Assembly: GCF_038562415.1 (NCBI RefSeq) | Contig: NZ_JBCFBA010000001.1 | Location: 372,001-436,000, forward strand | From: Solidesulfovibrio sp. | GTDB taxonomy: Bacteria > Desulfobacterota > Desulfovibrionia > Desulfovibrionales > Desulfovibrionaceae | Reading direction: 5' to 3' | DNA length: 64,000 nt | In this document: piece after piece, positions 1-8,363 of the stretch | How the letters are laid out: each line of letters begins with the position of its first letter | How positions within the stretch are numbered: the stretch's first letter is position 1 | The notes under the pieces: generated by a model | The model's database searches: none | What the model was told of the DNA's origin: nothing | The model's input: the letters and a program-made list of their open reading frames with translations, nothing else | Position numbers and translations under genes: made by a program

Positions 1-631
1 CCACGGCCGAGCCGGCCGCATCGAGGCGCTCGGCCACGGCCTCGACGGCGGCGGCCAGGGTGCCGGGGTCGCTTTGCGGGGCCTCGGGGGCGCAGACCAG
101 CTCCCCGGCCAGGGGCACGTCGGCATAGTCCTGGGGCAGGGCGATGTAGACCGGCCGGTTGCGGGTCAACGCCGCCTCCAGGCAACGCTCGATCTGGCAG
201 GCGGCGTTTTCCGGGGTCAGCACGGCCCTTGCCGCCACCACGGGCTCGGTCATGCGGGCGTAGGCCTCAAAACTGCCGTCGCCCAGGGTATGGTGCACGA
301 TGCGCCGGGCCCGCTGGGTGGACACGCTCGGCATGCCGACCAGATGGATCACGGGCAGGTGCTCGGTGTACGAGCCGGCCACGCCGCAAAGCGCCGACAA
401 CTCGCCCACGCCGTAGGTGGTGCACAAGGCCGAGCGGCCCTTGATGCGGGCGTAGCCGTCGGCGGCGTAGGCGGCGTTGAGTTCGTTGCAGCAGCCGATC
501 CAGCGCATGTCCGGATCGCCTTCCACGGCGTCGTTTAAGGCGAAGGAGAAATCCCCGGGCACGCCGAAGACGTCCCGAATGCCGATCGCCTTGAGCCGCT
601 GGATCAGATAGTCGACGACGGTCGGGGCCAT
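1..631 (-). CDS. Thiamine-diphosphate-dependent 2-oxoacid decarboxylase (pyruvate/indolepyruvate decarboxylase-like), C-terminus cut off
   Basis: The gene reads on the minus strand from ATG at 631 and runs off the window at position 1, so only about 210 N-terminal residues are visible. It begins MAPTVVDYLIQRLKAIGIRD, then VFGVPGDFSFALND and a CNELNAAYAADGYAR stretch, which are the hallmarks of the N-terminal ThDP pyrimidine-binding domain. The Glu in CNELNAAYAADGYAR is the usual cofactor-activating glutamate. The family decarboxylates pyruvate, indolepyruvate or phenylpyruvate in the cytoplasm; the substrate cannot be chosen because the C-terminal ThDP-diphosphate domain lies outside. A GGAGGT ribosome-binding site precedes the ATG. 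It is transcribed in the same direction as the kinase gene upstream of it but 62 bases away. Confidence 0.85.
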   Translation of the reverse strand, partial: MAPTVVDYLIQRLKAIGIRDVFGVPGDFSFALNDAVEGDPDMRWIGCCNELNAAYAADGYARIKGRSALCTTYGVGELSALCGVAGSYTEHLPVIHLVGMPSVSTQRARRIVHHTLGDGSFEAYARMTEPVVAARAVLTPENAACQIERCLEAALTRNRPVYIALPQDYADVPLAGELVCAPEAPQSDPGTLAAAVEAVAERLDAAGSAV

Positions 632-693
632 CCTTGGAAACCTCCGGTATGGGTTGGGTGTTCCTGACGGTCAAGCATGCCCGGGAAACGGCG

Positions 694-3306
694 TCAAGCG
701 TCGGGACGCGGGCGCGGCCCGGCCGCCCGGGCCACGGCCCGGCCCAGGGCCGCGATGTCCACGGGCTTGGACAGGTAGTCGTCCATGCCGCAGGCCAGGT
801 AGCGCTCGCGGTCGCCGTCCATGGCGTGGGCGGTCAGGGCGATGATGGGGATGCCCGGGTCGATGCCGGGCCGTTCGCCCCGCCGGATGCGCCTGGTCGC
901 CTCGTCGCCGCTTAGGCGCGGCATCTGGATGTCCATGAGGACCACGTCGAAGGCCGCGCCGTCCAGGGCGTCGAGGGCCTCGTCGCCGTCCTCCACGGCC
1001 TGGGCGGCGAAGCCCATCTTGCGCAGCATCGACACGGTGGCCATGCGGTTGACGGCCTCGTCCTCCACCACCAGCACCCGCACGGCGTGCGTCGCGTCCG
1101 GCCCGCCCAGGGTTTCGTCGCCGGTGGCCGGGGTCCTTTGCCGGGCCGGCTGGCAACGGATGGAAAAGCACAGTTGCGTACCCCGGCCGGGGCCGCTCTC
1201 CACGGTGACGAAGCCGTCGAGCAACCCCACCAGGCGCTTGACGATGCCAAGCCCCAGGCCGGTGCCGCCGTATTTGCGGGTCAGCGACCCGTCGAGCTGG
1301 GTGAACGGTTCGAAGATGGCCTCGATCTTGTCCGGCGGGATGCCGATGCCGGTATCGGTGACGGTGAACAGGAGGTGGACGTCCCGTTCGTGGCGCGAGG
1401 CCAGGTTGACGTCCAGGCGCACCGTGCCGGCCTCGGTGAATTTGACGGCGTTGCCCACGACGTTGAAAAGGATCTGGCGCAGCCGGGCCGTGTCCGTGGT
1501 CACCTGGGGCGGCACGTCCAAGGCCACGTCCGAAACCAGCGCCAGGCCCTTGCGGTCGCTTTCCAGGGAGAAAACCTCCAGGACCTCGGCCACCAGGCCA
1601 TGGATGTCGCAGTCGTCCCGGCGCGGCACCAGCCGTTCGGCCTCAAGGAGGCTGAAGTCCAAAATGTCGGCCAGCACCCGCACCAGCCCCCGGCCGCAGG
1701 CCAGGGCCGTGTGCACGTGGTCCGCGTCCTCCTTGGACAAAAGCGAGGTTTCCAGGAGCTGGAGCATGCCCAGGACCCCGTTTAAGGGCGTGCGCACCTC
1801 GTGGCTGATGTTGGCCAGAAACTCGCTCTTGGCCGTGCTTGCCGCCTTGGCCTCGGTCATGGCCTGGCGCAGCCGCTCCTCGACGCGCTTGTGTTCCGTG
1901 ACATCCACCAGGATGCCGTCGAAGACGACCCCGCCCTCGGGTGTCCGGCGCGGCGCGGCGCGAAGCTGGCCCCAGCGCGCCGCCCCGTCCGCTCCCCGGA
2001 AACGCGCCTGGACGTTAAAGACGACCAGGTCGGCCAGGGCCTCCGCCTCGGCCCGGCGCAGGCCCTGCAAATCCTCGGGTTCGAAGCGGACGAAGACGCT
2101 GCCCGCATCCCGCAGGGCCTCGTCCGCCGCGACGCCGAACAGCCGCTCCACCCCCCGGCTCACGTACAGGAATCGGCGCGACCCGTCGGGCTGGACCTCG
2201 ATTTTGTAGATGACGCCCTCGGGCAGGTTGTCGCCCAGGCCCCGCAACATGGCCTCGCGCTCGGCCAGGGCGGTTTCGCCCTTTTTGCGCTCGGTGACGT
2301 CGCGATGGAGCTCCAGCCGCACGCGCCGGCCGTCCAGGTTGAAAAAGGCGCTCTTGACCGAGACGTCGCGAATGGCGCCATGCCGGGTGACCAGGCGCAT
2401 TTCCCGGTTGGCCACCCGGCGGCCGTCGGCGCGGTCGAACCAGGCGGGCGCCGGAAGACCGGCCTCGACGTTTTCCAGGCGAAACGTGGACAGTTTTTGT
2501 CCCACGACCTCCTCGCGGGCATAGCCCCATTCGAGGGCCACGGCCGGATTGCAGTCGAGGATGCGCTGCGTGTCCTCGTCCACCAGCATGATGACGTCCA
2601 CGAACTGCTCGAAAAGCAGCCGGTAGCGGCCCTCGCTCTCGAGAAGGGCCGCCTCGGCCCGGCGCCGCCGCGCCCCGGCCAGGGACAGGGTCACGGCCAG
2701 CACGGCCAGAAACGTCAGCCAGACGTAGAAAAGGAGCTGGCTGAGCCTGTCCTGCCGGTTGGTCGCGGCGGCAAGCCGCTTCTCGAAGGTATTGTCCAGG
2801 CTGTCGCCGAGCTTTTCCAGGCCGGCGAAGGCGGCGTGCCGCTCGACATCGAGCAGCTCCGGGCTGTCCCCGGCCCCGGACGGGGGCTGGCGCAGCAGTT
2901 CCCCGAATCGGACAATCGCCTGGCGGTAGGTTTCCAGGTTGGCGGCCACGGACTGGGCCTCCTCGCCGGAGGTGAAACGCCCCGCCGCGAATTGGCCCTG
3001 GCCGGCGATGACGGCCCCGACGGCGGCCAGGGCCTGTTCCATGTAGGCGTCGGCCTCGGCCGGCATGGCCGGCGCAGACCCTGTCCGGTAACGCTCCACC
3101 GCCAGATAGGCTTTGATGATGTCGGAGCGGCACTGGCGCAGTTCGCCGCGCAGGGGCGGATAGACCGCGAGGTTTTCGCGCCAGGAGGCATTGGTCCACC
3201 ACAGCAGGGCTCCGGTCAAAACGGCCGCCGTGGCCATGGCGTACAGGTGCAGGTCGATCCAGCCGCGCGACACGCCAAGCCCCCAGCCTTCGCGTCGGGG
3301 CGGCAT
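694..3306 (-). CDS. Membrane-bound hybrid sensor histidine kinase (two PAS domains, receiver domain)
   Basis: Start chosen at ATG 3306, one base after the TGA of the solute-binding protein gene; an in-frame upstream extension to 3726 overlaps that gene and is rejected. The 870-residue product has a membrane helix near residues 17-37, a periplasmic helical region, a second helix near 191-211, two PAS domains (roughly 225-345 and 360-470), a HisKA domain with FLANISHEVRTPLNG (phosphoacceptor His), an ATPase domain with NVVGNAVKFTEAG, DTGIGIPPDK and GGTGLGLGIVK, and a C-terminal receiver with LMDIQMP and LSKPVD. It should autophosphorylate and relay phosphate to its own receiver. The signal is not known; the tight coupling to the binding protein suggests that protein delivers the ligand (inference). 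Confidence 0.93.
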   Translation of the reverse strand: MPPRREGWGLGVSRGWIDLHLYAMATAAVLTGALLWWTNASWRENLAVYPPLRGELRQCRSDIIKAYLAVERYRTGSAPAMPAEADAYMEQALAAVGAVIAGQGQFAAGRFTSGEEAQSVAANLETYRQAIVRFGELLRQPPSGAGDSPELLDVERHAAFAGLEKLGDSLDNTFEKRLAAATNRQDRLSQLLFYVWLTFLAVLAVTLSLAGARRRRAEAALLESEGRYRLLFEQFVDVIMLVDEDTQRILDCNPAVALEWGYAREEVVGQKLSTFRLENVEAGLPAPAWFDRADGRRVANREMRLVTRHGAIRDVSVKSAFFNLDGRRVRLELHRDVTERKKGETALAEREAMLRGLGDNLPEGVIYKIEVQPDGSRRFLYVSRGVERLFGVAADEALRDAGSVFVRFEPEDLQGLRRAEAEALADLVVFNVQARFRGADGAARWGQLRAAPRRTPEGGVVFDGILVDVTEHKRVEERLRQAMTEAKAASTAKSEFLANISHEVRTPLNGVLGMLQLLETSLLSKEDADHVHTALACGRGLVRVLADILDFSLLEAERLVPRRDDCDIHGLVAEVLEVFSLESDRKGLALVSDVALDVPPQVTTDTARLRQILFNVVGNAVKFTEAGTVRLDVNLASRHERDVHLLFTVTDTGIGIPPDKIEAIFEPFTQLDGSLTRKYGGTGLGLGIVKRLVGLLDGFVTVESGPGRGTQLCFSIRCQPARQRTPATGDETLGGPDATHAVRVLVVEDEAVNRMATVSMLRKMGFAAQAVEDGDEALDALDGAAFDVVLMDIQMPRLSGDEATRRIRRGERPGIDPGIPIIALTAHAMDGDRERYLACGMDDYLSKPVDIAALGRAVARAAGPRPRPDA

Positions 3307-3307
3307 G

Positions 3308-4144
3308 TCACCGGCCTCCGCCGGGCGGCGCCACGGCATCGAAGCCCAGCCGCGCCATGTCTTCACGGTACCGGGGCGTGCCGAGAAACTCCCCGAGGGC
3401 CGTATCCACGCGCCCGGCAAGCACCCGGTCCTCCTGGCGGAAGGCGAAGGCGCTTTCCCCTTCCGGGGCGCCCGGCTCCTGGGCGAACGGGGAAGCCGGC
3501 TCGACCTCTCCCGCAGCCTCGCCCGCGAGGCTGGACACGGTGGGCGCGGAAAGGGCCAGGCCGTCGGCCCGGCCGGCGCGCACGGCGGCCAGGCCGTCGG
3601 CCGGGTTGGGCACCACGAACAGACGGTCAAACGGCAGGCCCAGGCGCGAGAGCGCCTGTTGCTCCACCGAACCGTCGAGCACCGCCACCACGGCCGTGGG
3701 ATGCCTGGCGGCATCGCCGTAGGCATGCAGGTCGAGGGGGTTGCCCCGGCGCACCAGCAGCCCCTGCCTGGTCCGGCTGTAGGGCCGGGAAAAACGCATG
3801 CGCCGGGCCCGCTCGGGGGTGATGAAAAGCCCGTTGGCGATCATGTCGATGCGCCCGTCCGCCAGGGCGCCGAAAGCCTCCTGGAAATCCAGGAGCACCC
3901 AACGGATGGGGCCGATGCCGGCCTGGCCGAGCACGACCTTGGCCACTTCCGGCCCGGCGCCGGCCACATCTCCCGTCGGGGTGCGGTACGCGTAGGGTGC
4001 TTCGATGGAATAGCCCACGCGGATTTCCCCGCCCGCCCAGACCGGGGACGGCGCCCGCCCGCCCGAACGCACATACAACAGGGCCATGGCCCCGCCGACG
4101 AGGAAGAAAACCGTGACCGCGACATATCCCAGGGCATTTCGCAT
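3308..4144 (-). CDS. Family 3 extracellular solute-binding protein, membrane-anchored, likely partner of the hybrid kinase
   Basis: The 278-residue protein starts MRNALGYVAVTVFFLVGG, an uncleaved-looking membrane anchor, and continues with a bacterial family 3 solute-binding fold: GYSIEAPYAYRTPTGDVAG, DFQEAFGALADGRIDMIANG and FSRPYSRTRQGLLVRRG. Such proteins bind amino acids, ectoine or other small polar ligands in the periplasm. No permease or ATPase gene is nearby; instead the stop is one base from the kinase start, so a sensing rather than uptake role is inferred. An alternative upstream start at 4195 would add 17 residues but spoils the N-terminal hydrophobic segment. The ribosome-binding site is weak. 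Confidence 0.85.
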   Translation of the reverse strand: MRNALGYVAVTVFFLVGGAMALLYVRSGGRAPSPVWAGGEIRVGYSIEAPYAYRTPTGDVAGAGPEVAKVVLGQAGIGPIRWVLLDFQEAFGALADGRIDMIANGLFITPERARRMRFSRPYSRTRQGLLVRRGNPLDLHAYGDAARHPTAVVAVLDGSVEQQALSRLGLPFDRLFVVPNPADGLAAVRAGRADGLALSAPTVSSLAGEAAGEVEPASPFAQEPGAPEGESAFAFRQEDRVLAGRVDTALGEFLGTPRYREDMARLGFDAVAPPGGGR

Positions 4145-4313
4145 GGAAGGATCACCATTCGTCCAAAGGATACACCCATGGCGCGGCGATGGCAACGCGT
4201 GCCGGTTTTTTGGGGCGAGCCGTCAAGCGCATGGACAGCCGCCAAGCCATGTTTTATGCAACACAAGCCCACAAGGATTCGCCGGCCCCAAGGACCGCAA
4301 CGAGGAAGACGCC

Positions 4314-4541
4314 ATGCCCATCGAACTGCGCTGCTTCGCCACCCTGGCCCCCCTGACCCCAGGCAACGCCAACGCCCTCCCCATCGCCCCCGGGGAAACC
4401 GTAAGCGCCTTGATCGACCGCCTGGGCATCCCCCGCGACGAAGTCAAAATCGTCTTTGTCAACGGTTCGTCCGCCCCCCTCGACCGGGTGCTGGCCGACG
4501 GCGACCGGGTCGGCATCTTTCCGCCCGTGGGCGGCGGCTAG
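4314..4541 (+). CDS. MoaD/ThiS family ubiquitin-like sulfur carrier
   Basis: A 75-residue protein with the beta-grasp pattern of sulfur carriers and the diagnostic C-terminal di-glycine (IFPPVGGG), which is adenylated and thiocarboxylated by an E1-like enzyme. Members donate sulfur to molybdopterin (MoaD) or to the thiamine thiazole (ThiS). The sequence FVNGSSAPLDRVLADGDRVGIFPPVGGG resembles the MoaD-like branch, but no MoaE or MoeB partner lies alongside, so the pathway is not assigned. A GAGGAAG ribosome-binding site precedes the ATG. It stands alone between divergent and convergent neighbours. Confidence 0.8.
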   Translation: MPIELRCFATLAPLTPGNANALPIAPGETVSALIDRLGIPRDEVKIVFVNGSSAPLDRVLADGDRVGIFPPVGGG

Positions 4542-4557
4542 GCACCGGGCAAAGGCG

Positions 4558-4635
4558 TCAGTCCGGGTTGTCCGGGCAGCGGCCGCAGTCCAGGCCGCAG
4601 GGGGCCACGCGGCGCAGCAAGGCCTCGCGGTCCAT
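4558..4635 (-). CDS. Cys-rich 25-residue micro-ORF directly behind fabI
   Basis: ATG at 4635 lies four bases after the fabI stop on the same strand and opens 25 codons ending in TGA at 4558. The predicted peptide is MDREALLRRVAPCGLDCGRC followed by PDNPD. Its CGLDCGRCP motif (Cys 13, 17 and 20) resembles the N-terminal metal-binding motif of DUF3795-type proteins, of which it would be only the beginning. It could be a genuine micro-protein translated by coupling to fabI, or the remnant of a longer gene. Nothing after the stop continues the family. Function unknown. Confidence 0.35.
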   Translation of the reverse strand: MDREALLRRVAPCGLDCGRCPDNPD

Positions 4636-4639
4636 GCGC

Positions 4640-5404
4640 CTACACCCCCATGATGTTGTAGCCGGAATCGACGAAGATCACCTCGCCCGTGGTGCCCGAG
4701 GACAGGTCCGAGGCCAGGTAGAGGGCGCAGCGGCCGATGTCCTCCAGGGAGATGTTGCGCCCCAGCGGCGAACGGTTCTCGATGGTTTCGAGGATGGTGC
4801 GAAAGCCGCTGATGGCCGAGGCGGCCATGGTCCTGACCGGCCCGGCACTGATGGCGTTGATGCGCACGCCGCGCTTGCCCAGGTCCACGGCCAGGTAGCG
4901 CACGCTGGCCTCCAGGGCGGACTTGGCCACGCCCATGGCGTTGTAGTTGGCGACAACCCGGCCCGAGCCGTAATAGCTCATGGTCATCACCGAGGCGCCG
5001 GAGGTGAAAAGCGCCTCGAAGGCCCGGCACAGGGCCACCAGGGAATAGGCCGAGACGTCCAGGGCCACCCGGAAGCCCTCGCGGCTGGTGTCGATGAACC
5101 GGCCGGCGAGGTCCTCGCGGTTGGCGTAGGCGATGGAATGGACCAGGCAGTCCACGCCGCCCCATTTTTCGCGCACGAGGTCGGCCGCCGTGGCGATCTC
5201 CTCGTCCTTGGACACGTTGCACGGGAAGACGAAATCGGCGCCCAGGTTGGCGGCGATGGGCTCGATGCGCTTGCGGATGGGTTCGGCGGCATAGCCCAGG
5301 GCCAGGGAAGCGCCGTTGTCGCGCAGGGCCTTGGCGATGCCGTAGGCGATGCTGCGTTCGTTGACCACGCCGAACACCAAGGCTTTTTTACCCATCATCA
5401 GCAT
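4640..5404 (-). CDS. fabI: Enoyl-[acyl-carrier-protein] reductase (NADH-type), FabI
   Basis: The 254-residue short-chain dehydrogenase-like protein reduces trans-2-enoyl-ACP in the last step of each fatty-acid elongation cycle. It has the FabI nucleotide motif GVVNERSIAYGIAKAL, the SIAYANR stretch, the catalytic YNAMGVAKSALE (Tyr-x6-Lys arrangement) and SAGPVRTMAASAISGF. Length is normal for the family. The start at 5404 is set by AGGAGG seven bases upstream; two in-frame ATG codons follow immediately. It lies 20 bases after a TetR-family gene on the same strand, so the two are probably co-transcribed, and that regulator may control lipid genes (inference). Confidence 0.96.
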   Translation of the reverse strand: MLMMGKKALVFGVVNERSIAYGIAKALRDNGASLALGYAAEPIRKRIEPIAANLGADFVFPCNVSKDEEIATAADLVREKWGGVDCLVHSIAYANREDLAGRFIDTSREGFRVALDVSAYSLVALCRAFEALFTSGASVMTMSYYGSGRVVANYNAMGVAKSALEASVRYLAVDLGKRGVRINAISAGPVRTMAASAISGFRTILETIENRSPLGRNISLEDIGRCALYLASDLSSGTTGEVIFVDSGYNIMGV

Positions 5405-5424
5405 TGCCTTTCCTCCTTTTCCCG

Positions 5425-6060
5425 TCAGCGGACGTCGGCCTCGCGCAGGATGCCGGCCACGATCATGTCGATGACCCGGTCCACGCGGTGGCGGTCCTCG
5501 TCGTCGTACAGGTTGAGCCCGCCGAACACCCCGCTTTGGCGGGAGCGGACCGTGAGGAACATGGCCGCGCCGCCAAGCACGGCCACCACGGCCGTGAGGT
5601 CCAGGGAATCGGGCACCTCGCCGGTGACGGACTCGAAAAACTCCAGGGCGCAACGCACCCGGGGATATTCCAACAGCCGCGTGTAGCGGTTTCGCGACAT
5701 CAGTTCCCAGGCCAGGATGTCCAGGGTGCGCGGCCGGGCCAGCAGCCCCCGGATGGTGGCCTTGAAGAAATGGGACAGCTGCAGGCGCGGCGGCAGGCTG
5801 GCGAACCGCTCGGCCAGCTCGGCGCGCAGTTCGGATACCGGCGGCCAGAAGGCGGCGGACTGGCCGAAAGCCGTGACCATGTCGTCGAGATCCTGGAAAT
5901 GGCGCAGCAGCACGGCCCGCTCCAGCCCCGCCGCCCTGGCCGCGGTCTCCAGGGACAGCCCGTCGAAACCCTGCCGGGCGAGCAGATCGCCCAGGGATTC
6001 GAGGAGCCGCTCGCGCACGGTGCGCGGCTGGCCGATGGGAATGATCTTGACCCCGGACAT
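5425..6060 (-). CDS. TetR/AcrR family transcriptional regulator
   Basis: The 211-residue protein carries an N-terminal TetR helix-turn-helix: RERLLESLGDLLARQGFDG, LETAARAAGLERAVLLRHF. The C-terminal ligand domain is divergent and unassigned. It sits nine bases downstream of the MauE-like membrane protein gene and 20 bases upstream of fabI, all on the minus strand. Such proteins act as cytoplasmic repressors released by small ligands. An acyl-chain or redox ligand is possible from context, but nothing in the sequence proves it. Confidence 0.85.
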   Translation of the reverse strand: MSGVKIIPIGQPRTVRERLLESLGDLLARQGFDGLSLETAARAAGLERAVLLRHFQDLDDMVTAFGQSAAFWPPVSELRAELAERFASLPPRLQLSHFFKATIRGLLARPRTLDILAWELMSRNRYTRLLEYPRVRCALEFFESVTGEVPDSLDLTAVVAVLGGAAMFLTVRSRQSGVFGGLNLYDDEDRHRVDRVIDMIVAGILREADVR

Positions 6061-6069
6061 GGGGCGCCC

Positions 6070-6489
6070 TCAGGCCCGCCGGGCCCGCAGGAAGGCGTCC
6101 ACGGTCACGGCCAGGGCCAGGGCCAGGATGGAGCCGTCGCGCACGAAGGTCCTGGCGGAGATGGCGTCGTCGGCCTTGGTGGTGAAGCAGCCGCATTGCG
6201 TGCTGATGCCCTTGTGCCAGGCCCAGGCCATGGCCGAAAGGAACACCGCCATCATGAGCGTGGCCGAAAGGCCGGCCCCGCGCGAAAAAAGCCCCACCAG
6301 CAGGCACATGCCCACCACCACCTCGATCCAGGGCAACACCAGGGCCACGCCGCCCACAAGCATCTCCGGCAACAGCTGGTAGTTGCGGATGATCTTGGCG
6401 AACGCCAGCGGATCGGCGATCTTGTCCCAGGCCGCGACCAGGAAGAGCACGCCCAGGGCGGCGCGCAACAGGAAAAAAACCAGCCTCAT
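6070..6489 (-). CDS. MauE/DoxX-type redox-associated membrane protein
   Basis: The 139-residue protein has four predicted membrane helices and the typical opening LRAALGVLFLVAAWDKIADP, then LPWIEVVVGMCLLVGLFSRG and a loop motif CGCF in STQCGCFTTKADDA. The family includes MauE and DoxX-like proteins linked to disulfide or sulfur redox chemistry. Its ATG overlaps the stop of the rhodanese gene by four bases, so the two are translationally coupled and probably act together on a sulfur or thiol substrate at the membrane (inference). Confidence 0.82.
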   Translation of the reverse strand: MRLVFFLLRAALGVLFLVAAWDKIADPLAFAKIIRNYQLLPEMLVGGVALVLPWIEVVVGMCLLVGLFSRGAGLSATLMMAVFLSAMAWAWHKGISTQCGCFTTKADDAISARTFVRDGSILALALAVTVDAFLRARRA

Positions 6490-6986
6490 AGCCCGCCCTC
6501 CGAGGCGCCGCCGGCCGCCAGCCAGCCGTCGAAACCGTCCGTGACCACCGTGACGTACGCGAACCCGGCCGTGCGCAGGGCCTCGGCCAGTTCCTTGCTC
6601 TTGTCGCACAGCACGTTGCCGCAATACACCATGAGCCTGTCGTCGGAGGAAAGCTTCAAGGCCTTGGCCGCCGCGTCGAGGTCGTCGTACATGGCCTCCT
6701 GGGGCAGGCTTTTGGCGCCGGGCACATGGCCCATGGCGAATTCCTCGGGGGTGCGCGCGTCGACGAAGACCACGCCCGGCTTGCCGAGCATGATCCGGGC
6801 GGCGTGGGCGTCCACGGTTTCCAGGCCCCTCCTGAGCGCCTCGCGGCGGTCCAGGGCGGCGAAATCGATCACCCAGGGCAGGGGCTCCTCCCGGGCCATG
6901 TTCATGGCCACGGCCAGCCCCACCCCCAACACGAGGATCAGCATCAGTTCCAGCCACACCGGGGTCAGCCGCCGCGCCTGCGCCAT
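6486..6986 (-). CDS. Membrane-anchored rhodanese-like protein
   Basis: The 166-residue product starts MAQARRLTPVWLELMLILVL, giving one N-terminal membrane helix, followed by a single rhodanese domain: VVFVDARTPEEFAMGHVPGAKS and an active-loop cysteine in MVYCGNVLCDKSKELA. Rhodaneses transfer sulfane sulfur through a persulfide on that cysteine. The start at 6986 is preferred because GGGAG lies five bases upstream; a TTG at 7004 is the alternative. It forms a coupled pair with the following MauE-like gene. The domain probably faces the periplasm, by topology inference. Confidence 0.84.
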   Translation of the reverse strand: MAQARRLTPVWLELMLILVLGVGLAVAMNMAREEPLPWVIDFAALDRREALRRGLETVDAHAARIMLGKPGVVFVDARTPEEFAMGHVPGAKSLPQEAMYDDLDAAAKALKLSSDDRLMVYCGNVLCDKSKELAEALRTAGFAYVTVVTDGFDGWLAAGGASEGGL

Positions 6987-7096
6987 ACGCTCCCGCCTTG
7001 ACAAGATTTCCCCGCCACGCGCATATGCTGCGGGCAGGCTGGCCGATTCCTACCCTACCCGCCGGCCCTTGCGCAACCCGTAACCCCGGAGTGCCC

Positions 7097-7927
7097 ATGT
7101 CTCGCCCAGCCGCCCCGGACCCCATCCAGAACGCCTCGGCCGATGCGGTGCGACAGCTCCTCGACACGTCCCGGCAAGACGAACTGACGCTGCTCGACGT
7201 GCGCCTGGAACCCGAATACGAGGAATTCCATCTGCCCGGCGCCAGGCTCATGCCCTTGCCGGATTTGCCCGACCACCTGGAGGCCCTCGACCGCGACCGG
7301 CCGGTGGTGGTCTATTGCCGCTCCGGCGGCCGTAGCGCCGCCGCGGCCAAGCTGTTGGCCGGGGCGGGCTTTCCCCGCGTCGTCAACATGCTCGGCGGGG
7401 TCATGGCCTGGCAGGGCGCGGCCGCCGTGGGCGCCCCGGACACCGGCATGACGCTGCTTCGCGGCGACGAGGCGCCCGAGGCCATCCTTCGCGCGGCGCT
7501 GGCCATGGAAGCGGCGCTGGGCGGCTTCTACCGGGCCCTGGCCGGGCAGGCGGCCGACGCCGACACCCGCGCCGCCTTCGAACGCCTGGCCGGCTTCGAG
7601 GAGCGCCACCTCCACTACGTCCACACCCTCTACCGCAAGGCCACGGGCGACGAAACGGAACTGGCCGCACTCCTGTCGGGCGCTTCCGGCGACCTGGAAG
7701 GCGGCCTGCCCGGCGCGCGCTTCCTCGAACAGCTCGGCGGCGCGCCGGCATCGGCCCGGGAAGCCCTGGAACTGGCCGCCTCGGTGGAGGCGCAGGCCCT
7801 GGACCTCTATGCCCGGCTGGCCCGAAAGGCCGACGCCCCGGAATCGGCCGCGCTCTACGCCACGCTCGCCCAGGAGGAAAAAGCCCACCTGCGTGCCGTG
7901 TCCAACCTCATGAAACAACTCGCCTAA
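7097..7927 (+). CDS. Rhodanese domain fused to a ferritin-like/rubrerythrin domain
   Basis: The 276-residue protein has an N-terminal rhodanese domain (about residues 10-115) with LLDVRLEPEYEEFHLPGA and the active loop VVYCRSGGRSAAAA, and a C-terminal ferritin-like helical domain (about 130-275) with AALGGFYRAL, FEERHLHYVHTLYRKA, SVEAQALDLYARLA and QEEKAHLRAV. The carboxylate and His residues in these helices resemble rubrerythrin di-iron ligands. A cytoplasmic role in sulfur or peroxide handling is inferred. The gene is divergent from the membrane rhodanese gene, with about 110 bases between the two starts. Confidence 0.86.
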   Translation: MSRPAAPDPIQNASADAVRQLLDTSRQDELTLLDVRLEPEYEEFHLPGARLMPLPDLPDHLEALDRDRPVVVYCRSGGRSAAAAKLLAGAGFPRVVNMLGGVMAWQGAAAVGAPDTGMTLLRGDEAPEAILRAALAMEAALGGFYRALAGQAADADTRAAFERLAGFEERHLHYVHTLYRKATGDETELAALLSGASGDLEGGLPGARFLEQLGGAPASAREALELAASVEAQALDLYARLARKADAPESAALYATLAQEEKAHLRAVSNLMKQLA

Positions 7928-7943
7928 CCCAAGGAGTCCCCCC

Positions 7944-8351
7944 ATGCAGCCCGTCAATTTCCTCATGAACCTCCTGTGGCTTCTCCTCGGCGGCTTCTGG
8001 ATGGCCATCGGCTGGTACCTGGCCGGCGTGCTCATGGCCATCACCATCATCGGCATTCCCTGGACCCGGGCCTGCTTCGTGCTCGGCAACCTGTCGCTTT
8101 GGCCCTTCGGCAAGGAAGTCGTGGACCGCCGCCACGTCTCGGGCGAGGACATCGGCACCGGGGCGCTGGGGCTTGTCGGCAACATCATCTGGTTCGTCCT
8201 GGCCGGGGTCTGGCTGGCCATCGGCCATCTGCTGGCGGCCGTGGCCAACTTCCTCACCATCATCGGCATCCCCTTCGCCCTGCAGCACCTCAAACTGGCC
8301 GGCCTGGCCCTGGCCCCCATCGGCAAGACGGTCATCGACAAGCGGTACTGA
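7944..8351 (+). CDS. yccF: YccF family inner-membrane protein
   Basis: The 135-residue protein has the two repeated YccF (DUF307) halves, each with NLLWLLLGGFWMAIGWYLAG or NIIWFVLAGVWLAIGHLLAA followed by a TIIGIPW/TIIGIPF turn. The pattern predicts about four membrane helices. Its molecular function is not established in the family. An AAGGAG site precedes the ATG and it follows the rhodanese-ferritin gene by 16 bases, so the two are probably in one transcript. Confidence 0.88.
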   Translation: MQPVNFLMNLLWLLLGGFWMAIGWYLAGVLMAITIIGIPWTRACFVLGNLSLWPFGKEVVDRRHVSGEDIGTGALGLVGNIIWFVLAGVWLAIGHLLAAVANFLTIIGIPFALQHLKLAGLALAPIGKTVIDKRY

Positions 8352-8363
8352 GCCGGGGGCGCC

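Noticed and set aside
694-3726. A 1010-residue frame covering the hybrid kinase with a long N-terminal extension
   Set aside because: The extra 140 residues overlap the solute-binding protein gene in another frame and lack kinase-family character; ATG 3306 fits the junction.
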